From NCBI GenBank assembly GCA_002839125.1, contig PGXI01000045.1:1-10841 (forward strand): 10,841 nt of DNA, written 5' to 3'. The notes under the pieces were generated by a model that was given only the letters and a program-made list of their open reading frames with translations, had not been told where the DNA came from and made no database searches. The stretch is from Tenericutes bacterium HGW-Tenericutes-5. Its GTDB lineage: Bacteria > Bacillota_I > Bacilli_A > Izemoplasmatales > Hujiaoplasmataceae. Below are positions 1 through 6,470 of the stretch, piece by piece (positions within the stretch are counted from its first letter, which is position 1; every line of letters starts with the position of its first letter). The translations under genes and the position numbers were made by a program.

Positions 1-1
1 C

Positions 2-139
2 CGTTTGGAAAATGATCTACAGCGAATTATAAACGCTGCGGGAAAAATGGATGATTTACTGCATGATTTACTTGAGCTGTCACGCATCGGCCGTTTGCTT
101 AATACCTTCAGTTGCTTCTCTATGAGCAAGCTCGCTATA
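2..139 (+). other. Histidine-kinase DHp helix fragment, probably foreign or chimeric sequence
   Basis: The frame reads RLENDLQRI, AAGKMDDLLHDLL and ELSRIGRLLN, the second helix of the dimerisation and phosphotransfer domain in PAS-type sensor histidine kinases. The phospho-accepting His and the ATPase domain are not present. By hand count the first 100 bases are about 43% G+C, against about 25% at 241-300. The right boundary is uncertain: SMSKLA (from base 119) could be the end of the kinase (families often read 'SLSELA' here) or the start of Tmk ('INKLA'), so the join lies somewhere between about 104 and 140. Confidence 0.7.
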
Positions 140-388
140 GAAGGAACTTTACCGGATCTGACAATCTTTGTCAACGTTAGACCTGAAGTTGGCTTAAAAA
201 GAGTTTTTCAGACTCCTAATCGTGAAGTGAATCGTTTGGACTTAGAGGATATGAGCTTTCATAAAATGATTTATCAAGGATATCTAGAATTAATGAAAAA
301 GTATTCGCGAATTCAAATGGTAAATGGCGAACAAGAAATATCTAAGGTTACTTTAGAGGCAATTAATTTAATCGACAAAATTCTTTAG
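2..388 (+). CDS. tmk: Thymidylate kinase C-terminal part, 5'-partial, fused in frame to a foreign histidine-kinase fragment
   Basis: Thymidylate kinase phosphorylates dTMP to dTDP for DNA synthesis. From about base 128 the frame reads KLAIEG, PDLTIF, PEVGLKRV (182-205) and NRLDLEDMSFH (230 on), the family's C-terminal half including the lid region, ending in TAG 386-388. The N-terminal P-loop and DR(Y/H) motifs are absent. In their place, bases 2-~105 encode the second dimerisation helix of a histidine kinase (see separate entry). The frame is open at the left edge; TTG at 5 is not a credible start because the homology to kinases continues upstream of it. The position directly before holB is where tmk sits in Bacillus (there with yaaQ and yaaR in between), which supports the tmk call. 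This piece could not be an active kinase. Most likely a sequence chimera at a contig end; a real recombination scar is possible. Confidence 0.85.
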   Translation, partial: RLENDLQRIINAAGKMDDLLHDLLELSRIGRLLNTFSCFSMSKLAIEGTLPDLTIFVNVRPEVGLKRVFQTPNREVNRLDLEDMSFHKMIYQGYLELMKKYSRIQMVNGEQEISKVTLEAINLIDKIL

Positions 389-396
389 GAGATTTT

Positions 397-1419
397 ATGT
401 TTAATAATTGGGAAGAAGTTAAAAAAAGCCAAGAAGGTGTCGCAAGAATCATAACTAACAGCATCAATCTAAATCGCGTGTCACATTCTTATATCTTTGA
501 AGGGCCTAGGGGTACTCGTAAAAAATGGGCTGCCATTTTATTTGCGAAATCCCTTTTATGCAAGAATCCTCAAGGAGTCAATCCCTGTAATGTATGCCAT
601 AACTGTAAAAGAATTGATAGTTTAACTCATCCTAACCTATTTATGATTGATCCGCCAGGAAAGATAATTAAGAAAGAAGTTATTTCATCTTTGATTCAAG
701 AATTAGGTAAAGCTTCTTTAGAAAACGGACCGAGAATATACATTATTGTAGACGCAGACAGATTTAATCAAAGTTCAGCCAATACTCTATTAAAAACAAT
801 GGAAGAACCGGGGCAAGAAGTTTATCAAATATTAATTACTGAAAATTATCATAGTTTATTATCAACAATAGTTTCCAGAGCTGAAACTATTCATTTTGTT
901 CCTGTTAATCGAAGTGTCATCAAAGACTATTTATTAACTCTAGAAGTTGGAGAAACAACCGCTAATATCATCAGTCAGTATACTTCTGATGTAGAAAATG
1001 CGGTTAAATTAGCTAAAAATAAAGAAACAGAAGAAATTATCAACTTAGTTATTGAGATTTTCGGTAATCTTTTATTAAAAGACCAATCATCAATAATTAG
1101 TTATTATCAATCAGAAAAATTACTTAATAATCCAGAAAATATTGATGTCTTTTTAAATCTTTTGACTTTCTATCAAAAAGACATTTTGAGTTATAAGTTG
1201 GATGCCGATAATCTAATTTTTATCGAGCAAAAAGAAACAATAGCTAAATTAGCTAAAAAAATCAATAAATATCAAGCTCAAGAATTACTTGAAGAAATGC
1301 TTGATCTATCAACAAAAATCAAATACAACATCAATGTGCAGTTAGCTTTCAATAAACTGCTTATGAGTTTAGAAAGAGGTTATAAATATGCAACATACAG
1401 TCGTAGCTATTCAGTTTAA
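397..1419 (+). CDS. holB: DNA polymerase III delta' subunit
   Basis: Subunit of the clamp-loader complex that places the sliding clamp on primed DNA. The 340 aa length is close to the ~330 aa usual in Bacillus. Visible parts: P-loop position GPRGTRKK (residues 36-43), zinc-binding cysteines C55, C64, C67 and C70, the Walker B region VDADR (118-122), LLKTMEEP (131-138) typical of clamp-loader subunits, and SRAE (160-163) in the SRC-motif position. The P-loop lacks the usual GK(S/T), with Arg in the second glycine place and Lys in the S/T place, so this subunit probably does not hydrolyse ATP, as is known for delta' in other bacteria. The start ATG follows AGGAG at 387-391, which overlaps the tmk stop. 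The 3' end overlaps ricT by 32 bases. Distinguished from dnaX by short length, lack of the tau tail and operon position. Confidence 0.93.
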   Translation: MFNNWEEVKKSQEGVARIITNSINLNRVSHSYIFEGPRGTRKKWAAILFAKSLLCKNPQGVNPCNVCHNCKRIDSLTHPNLFMIDPPGKIIKKEVISSLIQELGKASLENGPRIYIIVDADRFNQSSANTLLKTMEEPGQEVYQILITENYHSLLSTIVSRAETIHFVPVNRSVIKDYLLTLEVGETTANIISQYTSDVENAVKLAKNKETEEIINLVIEIFGNLLLKDQSSIISYYQSEKLLNNPENIDVFLNLLTFYQKDILSYKLDADNLIFIEQKETIAKLAKKINKYQAQELLEEMLDLSTKIKYNINVQLAFNKLLMSLERGYKYATYSRSYSV

Positions 1420-2236
1420 CCGATTGGGTAAGAAATATTATTTTTCTACTAATGGATTAGACTTAAAAATGGGAGATTTCGTCGTAGTTGAAACAATTAG
1501 AGGTTTTGAATTAGGCGAAGCAGTTTCCAATATCATGCAGATAAGCGAACAAGAAGTAGTATCTCCGTTAAAGCCAATCTTGAGATTAGCTAATTTCGAG
1601 GATTTAAAAACCCATAAGGAAAATATCGAAAAAGAACCTTATGTTCTACAAAAAACCCAAGATTTGGTAAGGTTAAATAAGTTAGAAATGAAGTTACTCA
1701 ACTGTGAATACACACTTGATAGAACTAAATTGATTATTTATTTCACCGCAGAAGGACGAGTTGATTTTAGAGAACTTGTTAAAGATTTAGCCAACGAATT
1801 TCATGTTAGAATTGAGTTAAGACAAGTTGGAGCTAGAGACGGCGCTAAAGTTATCGGAGGTATCGGACCATGCGGGAGACAAACTTGTTGTACAACATTC
1901 CTAAGAGAGTTTGAACCAGTATCGATTAAAATGGCTAAAAATCAAAATTTATCTTTGAACCCAAGCAATATTAGTGGAATTTGCGGTAAGTTATTGTGTT
2001 GCATCCGCTATGAAGATGAAAACTACCGGGATTTCAAAAAAGAAATGCCGAACATTAATTCACTTGTTTGGACTTTAGAGGGTAGAGGAAAAGTTGTTGA
2101 TATTAACTACTCATTACAATCAGCAACAATTCAGTTTAAAGATGGTACAACTAAAGTGTTTGATATTAATGATATCGCGGATACAAAAGAAGAATTATCA
2201 GATGATGTTTCGATCTTAGAAAATATCGGAGACTAA
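1388..2236 (+). CDS. ricT: RicT/YaaT, PSP1-domain regulator of RNase Y
   Basis: Belongs to the PSP1 C-terminal family. In Bacillus subtilis RicT forms a complex with RicA and RicF that binds iron-sulfur clusters and directs RNase Y cleavage of mRNAs; it was first named for its effect on sporulation. The 282 aa protein has a conserved start (TVVAIQF, GKKYYF, VVVET, RGFELGE) and the family signature RIELRQVGARDGAK (residues 141-154), followed by GGIGPCGRQTCC and GICGKLLCC. Six cysteines are in the expected cluster-binding places (C162, C167, C168, C199, C204, C205). The ATG at 1388 is preceded by AAAGAGG at about 1373-1379 and lies inside the end of holB, which suggests translational coupling. 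No RicA or RicF gene is in the window. Nothing here shows whether the organism sporulates. Confidence 0.93.
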   Translation: MQHTVVAIQFNRLGKKYYFSTNGLDLKMGDFVVVETIRGFELGEAVSNIMQISEQEVVSPLKPILRLANFEDLKTHKENIEKEPYVLQKTQDLVRLNKLEMKLLNCEYTLDRTKLIIYFTAEGRVDFRELVKDLANEFHVRIELRQVGARDGAKVIGGIGPCGRQTCCTTFLREFEPVSIKMAKNQNLSLNPSNISGICGKLLCCIRYEDENYRDFKKEMPNINSLVWTLEGRGKVVDINYSLQSATIQFKDGTTKVFDINDIADTKEELSDDVSILENIGD

Positions 2237-2237
2237 A

Positions 2238-3008
2238 ATGTCAGGATTTTATACTCATGACTTAATGGCTTATGATGGGTTAAAGATAATTCAAAAGGAT
2301 GATGTTTTTAAATTCTCTTTGGATTCTTTGTTACTGGGAAGTTTTGTTGAAATAAAACAAAGAAGTAAAAAACTACTTGAATTAGGTTCTGGATTAGGGG
2401 CAGTTCTATTATACCTTTCCTTAAAAACTAAAATTGAGATGGTTGGAATAGACATTCAAGAAGAGATGGTTGATTTATCAAGACGAAGTATTCAACTGAA
2501 TGGTTTGGACCATCAAATAAAGATATATCATCATGACTTAAAAGATATTCAAAACATATTTTCACCAAGTAGTTATGATATTGTAGTATCTAACCCACCT
2601 TTTTTTAAAGTCAATGAGTTAAAAATGTTAAATAAGTTAGAGGGATTACAAATTGCTAGACATGAAGTGAGTACTAATTTTAAAGACATTGTAAACGCAG
2701 CTAAAAAGATGCTTAAAACAGGTGGGGAGTTTTATTTTGTCCATCGAGCATCGCGTTTAGAAGAAATAATTAAAGATTTATCCGAATATAATTTTGTGAT
2801 TAAGAGGTTGCGTTTCGTTTATACAAAACCTGAAAAAGATGCATTAATGATACTTGTTGAAGCTAAATTCGGTGGTAATTCAGGAAGTATGAAAATATTA
2901 GAACCACTTTATGTTCATACAAAAACAGGAGAATATACCGAAGAAGTATTGCGGATTTTTCATTTAGGAGAAGATAACTATGGAAAGACATCTGAATTAT
3001 CAAAATGA
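2238..3008 (+). CDS. trmN6: tRNA1(Val) adenine-37 N6-methyltransferase family protein (YabB/TrmN6)
   Basis: SAM-dependent N6-adenine methyltransferase; the family member characterised in E. coli modifies A37 of a valine tRNA. The 256 aa protein has a Rossmann-type fold: SAM motif I LLELGSGLG (residues 46-54), acidic ribose-binding position in GIDIQ (70-74), and catalytic NPPF (119-122) preceded by DIVVS. The N-terminal FKFSLDSLLLGSF (24-36) is typical of the YabB group. Starts one base after the ricT stop, with GGAG at 2228-2231. Its end overlaps rsmI by 29 bases. This gene stops with TGA (3006-3008), useful for fixing the genetic code. The same NPPF motif occurs in DNA methyltransferases, but size, N-terminus and neighbours argue for an RNA target. 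The exact tRNA substrate in this organism is inferred from family. Confidence 0.88.
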   Translation: MSGFYTHDLMAYDGLKIIQKDDVFKFSLDSLLLGSFVEIKQRSKKLLELGSGLGAVLLYLSLKTKIEMVGIDIQEEMVDLSRRSIQLNGLDHQIKIYHHDLKDIQNIFSPSSYDIVVSNPPFFKVNELKMLNKLEGLQIARHEVSTNFKDIVNAAKKMLKTGGEFYFVHRASRLEEIIKDLSEYNFVIKRLRFVYTKPEKDALMILVEAKFGGNSGSMKILEPLYVHTKTGEYTEEVLRIFHLGEDNYGKTSELSK

Positions 3009-3834
3009 AAAAGCCACTCTTTTTCTGATTCCAACACCGATTGGCAATCTTGAAGACATGACTTTTAGGGCAGTGACGATTCTCCAAAAAGTTGATTTAA
3101 TTTACGCTGAAGATACTAGAGTCAGCAAGAAAATACTTAGCTATTACAATATTAATAAAAACTTAATATCTTTGCATGAACATAATGAATCAAAGAGATA
3201 TGAGGAGATTCTAAGCAACTTAAATCAAGGCTTGAATATCGGAATTATTAGTGATGCCGGTATGCCACTATTAAGTGATCCAGGATTTTTGATTGTAAAT
3301 GAAACAAAAAAAGCGGGGTTTAATGTTGTTGCTTTACCGGGAGCGAACGCTTTATTGCCGGGACTTCTAATGTCTGGCATTAAAACAATACCTTTTGTTT
3401 TTATTGGATTTCTAGATGCTAAACAAAAGAAAAGAAGAGACGAATTATCGCAATATCAATATTATCCACAAACATTAATATTTTATGAAGCTATTCATAG
3501 AATCAAACAAACTTTAGAGGATATGTATAATATTTTTGGTGATAGAAATTTTGTTATCGCTAGAGAAATAAGTAAAGCGTTTGAAGAAATTATTTCTGGA
3601 AAACTAAGTGAGTTTAATGAACTAGATGAACTTAAAGGCGAACTTGTGCTTATTGTGGAAGGTTTCTCAGAAAACCTTAGCAGTAACATATCAATTGTAG
3701 AACAAGTAGATTTTTTCATTGAATCAGGACTAAAAAAGACTGAAGCGATGAAGAAAGTTTCAGAAATGACGAATATACCAAAAAATAGAATTTATGAAGA
3801 ATACTTAGAAAAGAAAATCAAGGAGGAAAAGTAA
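2980..3834 (+). CDS. rsmI: 16S rRNA (cytidine-1402-2'-O)-methyltransferase
   Basis: Tetrapyrrole-methylase-fold enzyme that methylates the 2'-OH of C1402 in the ribosomal decoding centre. The 284 aa protein matches the family length. Motifs in order: PTPIGNL (residues 18-24), AEDTR (43-47), SDAGMPLLSDPG (91-102), LPGANALLPGL (119-129), FYEAIHR (168-174), AREISK (194-199) and GELVLIVEG (220-228). A C-terminal helical segment (about 235-284, with KKTEAMKKVSE) matches the small helix-turn-helix domain often found at the end of RsmI. The ATG at 2980 has TAGGAG at 2965-2970 and lies inside the trmN6 end. A few family positions differ: Met for Thr in SDAGTP, Asn for Ser in the PGxSA loop, and Ala-Ile in place of Ser-Pro in FYESPHR. 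The frame is intact, so the gene is probably functional. Confidence 0.94.
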   Translation: MERHLNYQNEKATLFLIPTPIGNLEDMTFRAVTILQKVDLIYAEDTRVSKKILSYYNINKNLISLHEHNESKRYEEILSNLNQGLNIGIISDAGMPLLSDPGFLIVNETKKAGFNVVALPGANALLPGLLMSGIKTIPFVFIGFLDAKQKKRRDELSQYQYYPQTLIFYEAIHRIKQTLEDMYNIFGDRNFVIAREISKAFEEIISGKLSEFNELDELKGELVLIVEGFSENLSSNISIVEQVDFFIESGLKKTEAMKKVSEMTNIPKNRIYEEYLEKKIKEEK

Positions 3835-3835
3835 A

Positions 3836-4375
3836 ATGAGATTTGCTTGCCTTTTGGCCGATGGCTTTGAAGACATTGAAGCTTTAGGAACAACTGCACT
3901 TCTAAGGAGAGCGGGATTTGAAATTGATTTCATTAGTGTCTACAATGAGAAAACCGTTAAAGGTTCTTATAATACAGTTGTAACAGACTTGAAGAAAATC
4001 AAAAACCTTGTCGTTGATAATTATGATGGTTTATTTCTCCCTGGGGGTAAAGCAGCGTACTTACTGAGAGAAAATGAAACAGTTAAAAAAGTCGTAAAAG
4101 ATTTTTATAACCAAAAAAAGTGGATGCTCGCGATTTGTGCTGCACCAACCATTTTAGGAATGATGAATTTAATGGATGGAGTAAAATATATTTCTTATCC
4201 AGGAACAGAAAAACAAATGGGGAAAGCGATTAGAATTGAAGAAAAAGCTGTCAGTGATGGAAAGTTTATTACTGGTAAAAGTGCTGGAAGCGTCTACGAT
4301 TTTGTTTTTGAAATTATCAGAAGAATCAATGGAGAAAAAGCATTACAAGAGTTTAAAGAAAATATTAAATACTAA
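3836..4375 (+). CDS. DJ-1/PfpI (ThiJ) family protein
   Basis: A 179 aa class I glutamine-amidotransferase-like fold of the DJ-1/YajL group. Visible features: the N-terminal strand then GFEDIEALG with Glu15 in the place of the DJ-1 Glu that hydrogen-bonds the reactive Cys; LFLPGGKAA (residues 67-74); and the nucleophile elbow LAICAAPTILG with Cys101 (codon 4136-4138). Tyr121 in YPG replaces the His seen in human DJ-1. Family members have been linked to oxidative-stress protection, chaperone activity and glyoxalase or deglycase activity, some of it disputed; no single reaction can be assigned. It starts one base after the rsmI stop with a full AGGAGG (3821-3826), so it is co-transcribed with translation genes. 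In Bacillus this slot holds abrB instead. Alternatives such as a cysteine protease (PfpI) are less likely given the short DJ-1-like length and Glu15. Confidence 0.9.
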   Translation: MRFACLLADGFEDIEALGTTALLRRAGFEIDFISVYNEKTVKGSYNTVVTDLKKIKNLVVDNYDGLFLPGGKAAYLLRENETVKKVVKDFYNQKKWMLAICAAPTILGMMNLMDGVKYISYPGTEKQMGKAIRIEEKAVSDGKFITGKSAGSVYDFVFEIIRRINGEKALQEFKENIKY

Positions 4376-4384
4376 CGAATTATT

Positions 4385-4390
4385 GAGGTG
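4385..4390 (+). promoter_or_regulatory. metG ribosome-binding site that favours a UUG start
   Basis: GAGGTG, continuing into A at 4391, complements the 16S rRNA tail over about seven bases and ends six bases before TTG 4397. The in-frame GTG at 4388 lies inside this site and has no upstream Shine-Dalgarno sequence, so TTG is the better start. Confidence 0.75.
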
Positions 4391-4396
4391 AAGAAC

Positions 4397-6346
4397 TTGA
4401 AAACATTTTATATAACTACACCAATCTATTACCCTAGTGGTAAATTTCATATTGGATCGGCTTATACCACGTGTCTTTGTGATAGTCTAAAAAGATATAA
4501 ACAGTTGCAAGGTTATGATGCAAGATTTTTGACGGGAAATGATGAACACGGCCAAAAAATAGAAGAAGTCGCAAAAAAGAACAATATGACTCCACAAGAG
4601 TCAGTAGATTATTATGCACAATTATCTCAAGATTTGTGGCGTAATCTGAAGATTTCTAATGATGATTTTATTAGAACCACTGAGAAAAGACATGAAGTTA
4701 TCGTTGAGGACATATTTGAGAAACTACTAGCAAATGATGATGTTTATTTAGGTGAATACACAGGAAATTATTGCGTTTCTTGTGAATCATACTTTACGAA
4801 AACACAGCTTCTTGATGGTGATTTGTGTCCAGACTGCGGTTCGCCAACAAAACTGCTTAAAGAAGAAACTTACTTTTTGCGATTAGGAAAGTATCAAGAT
4901 CGCTTGCTAAAGTTTATTGATGACAACCCGGATTTTATCGTACCGGAGACTAGAAAGAATGAAGTTGTTCAGTTTATTAAGTCAGGACTTAATGACCTTA
5001 GCGTCTCACGGACCGCTTTCAGTTGGGGTGTAAAGGTAAAGTCAAATCCAAGCCATGTTGTTTATGTCTGGATTGATGCTTTAAGCAACTATATAACTGC
5101 TTTAGGTTATGGTTCTAAAGATGACAGTTTGTATCAAAAATACTGGGTTAATGGCGATGAAGTCATTCATGTTGTTGGAAAAGATATCTTAAGGTTTCAT
5201 GCAATCTATTGGCCGATAATGTTAATGGCGCTCAATGTGCCAATTAAGTTCCGTTTATTTGCCCATGGTTGGTATTTGATGAAAGATAGTAAGATTTCTA
5301 AGTCAAAAGGTAATGTAATTTATCCGGAACAATTGACCGAAAAATATGGCCTAGATGCATTCAGATACTATATCGTTAGAGAACTTAATTATGGACATGA
5401 TGGAGCGTTTACGCCTTTAGATTATGTTTCAAGAATAAACACGGATCTAGTAAATGATTATGGCAACTTAGTGTCTCGAACGATTGCGATGGTTAATAAG
5501 TATTTTGGTGGAGCGGTTTCTTTTAAGAAGCATAATGACGAAATTTCTAAATATGAAGAAGATTTAAGAACGATCGCAAAAGACGTGTTTGTAAATTACA
5601 CGCAAAGCATGGATGAGTTTAAAGTTGCTCAAGCTTTATTAGAAGTTAGTGTTCTTGTTAAAAGAACGAATAAATTGATTGACGACACTTTCCCTTGGGA
5701 ATTAGCTAAGGATGATTCTAAAAAAGAAGTTTTAGAATCAGTAATGTATCACTTATTAGAGAGTATAAGATTAATCAACATCATGTATATACCGGTTTTG
5801 ATTGAAACAACTGCAAAAGTTTTTGCGATGTTAAATATTGAAGAGAATTATCAAACATTCAATAGTTATGAATTTGGTGAGAAAAGCGAATATCAAGTTG
5901 TTAAAAAGCCAGAACATCTTTTCCCTAGACTTGATTTAGAAGTAGAAGAAAAGAATATTAAAGCGATGATGGATTCTAATAAGGTTCAAGAACCTGAGGT
6001 TCCAAAGATTGAAATCCTACCTGAAATTACTATTGATGATTTTGCAAAAGTTGATATTAGAGTAGGAAAAATACTAGAAGGAAAACCACATCCAGACGCA
6101 AAGAAATTATTGGTTTTCACAATTGATACAGGTGACAAATTGCGATCCATCGTCTCAGGAATCGCAAATGATTATGATCCAAGAGATTTAGTAGGTAAAA
6201 ATGTTTTAGTTGTATGCAACTTAAAACCAGTTAAACTTAGAGGTGTTTTATCCGAAGGAATGATTTTAGCTGGTGAAGATAAGACAGGTAAACTGTATGT
6301 TATTGAAGCTTCATTAGGTATGAAGCCAGGCGATAAAATCAGTTAA
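4397..6346 (+). CDS. metG: Methionyl-tRNA synthetase
   Basis: Class I aminoacyl-tRNA synthetase charging tRNA-Met. From TTG 4397 it is 649 aa and begins MKTFYITTPIYYPSG, the usual family N-terminus; an in-frame GTG at 4388 would add three residues but coincides with the Shine-Dalgarno site. Features: HIGS (residues 18-21) in the HIGH position, LTGNDEHGQK, a zinc knuckle with C126, C129, C144 and C147, VYVWIDALSNY, KISKSKGN (299-306) as the KMSKS loop, an anticodon-binding helical region, and a C-terminal EMAP/Trbp111-type tRNA-binding domain (about 545-649, with KVDIRVGKI and GMILAG) as in the Bacillus enzyme. The Bacillus enzyme, from memory, lacks the zinc cysteines. Last gene of the operon; 21 bases separate this start from the preceding stop. 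Ser replaces the second His of HIGH; I cannot judge by eye how common this is. Confidence 0.96.
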   Translation: MKTFYITTPIYYPSGKFHIGSAYTTCLCDSLKRYKQLQGYDARFLTGNDEHGQKIEEVAKKNNMTPQESVDYYAQLSQDLWRNLKISNDDFIRTTEKRHEVIVEDIFEKLLANDDVYLGEYTGNYCVSCESYFTKTQLLDGDLCPDCGSPTKLLKEETYFLRLGKYQDRLLKFIDDNPDFIVPETRKNEVVQFIKSGLNDLSVSRTAFSWGVKVKSNPSHVVYVWIDALSNYITALGYGSKDDSLYQKYWVNGDEVIHVVGKDILRFHAIYWPIMLMALNVPIKFRLFAHGWYLMKDSKISKSKGNVIYPEQLTEKYGLDAFRYYIVRELNYGHDGAFTPLDYVSRINTDLVNDYGNLVSRTIAMVNKYFGGAVSFKKHNDEISKYEEDLRTIAKDVFVNYTQSMDEFKVAQALLEVSVLVKRTNKLIDDTFPWELAKDDSKKEVLESVMYHLLESIRLINIMYIPVLIETTAKVFAMLNIEENYQTFNSYEFGEKSEYQVVKKPEHLFPRLDLEVEEKNIKAMMDSNKVQEPEVPKIEILPEITIDDFAKVDIRVGKILEGKPHPDAKKLLVFTIDTGDKLRSIVSGIANDYDPRDLVGKNVLVVCNLKPVKLRGVLSEGMILAGEDKTGKLYVIEASLGMKPGDKIS

Positions 6347-6355
6347 AAAATAAAG

Positions 6356-6378
6356 TTCTCGGACGGAGAATATTTGTT
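6356..6378 (+). terminator. Possible weak terminator after metG
   Basis: TTCTC (6356-6360) pairs with GAGAA (6366-6370) around a five-base loop, followed by TATTTGTT. The stem is short and the T-run broken, so termination may be partial or absent. It overlaps the rplM -35 box. Confidence 0.3.
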
Positions 6379-6405
6379 GACTTAATTTATCACAAGTGGT
6401 ATGAT
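6377..6405 (+). promoter_or_regulatory. rplM-rpsI promoter, extended -10
   Basis: TTGACT (6377-6382), a 17-base spacer and TATGAT (6400-6405), with TG at 6397-6398 forming an extended -10. This is close to the housekeeping sigma factor consensus; transcription should begin near 6411-6413. Confidence 0.85.
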
Positions 6406-6411
6406 ATTAAA

Positions 6412-6470
6412 GGTACATTTTTTATTTTATAGCCCACTAGCTCTTTAAAAAAATTTAAGGAGGTAATAAA
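6412..6470 (+). promoter_or_regulatory. Probable L13 autoregulatory leader with ribosome-binding-site hairpin
   Basis: CTCTTTAAA (6441-6449) can pair over nine bases, with one G-U, with TTTAAGGAG (6454-6462) around an AAAA loop. The 3' arm contains most of the rplM Shine-Dalgarno AAGGAGG (6457-6463), so the hairpin would block translation. Upstream, AGC (6431-6433) can pair with GCT (6440-6442), which would compete for the base of that hairpin. Ribosomal-protein leaders upstream of rplM are a known class in Firmicutes (the Rfam L13 leader), thought to mediate feedback by L13. The pairing is read directly; assignment to that class is by position and shape, not by a covariance search. Confidence 0.6.

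Noticed and set aside
2863..3087. Antisense open frame across the trmN6-rsmI overlap
   Set aside because: Lies wholly opposite two well-supported genes, has no recognisable motif and is an AT-rich shadow.
3495..3719. Serine-rich antisense open frame inside rsmI
   Set aside because: Its composition is the mirror of Glu/Lys/Leu codons on the other strand; no motif and no independent support.
2238..3834. Two adjacent methyltransferases as a possible restriction-modification or defence module
   Set aside because: Motifs and order identify them as the housekeeping RNA methyltransferases TrmN6 and RsmI; no restriction enzyme is nearby.
4434..4619. Antisense open frame inside the start of metG
   Set aside because: Opposite the conserved catalytic N-terminus of metG; short and without motif.
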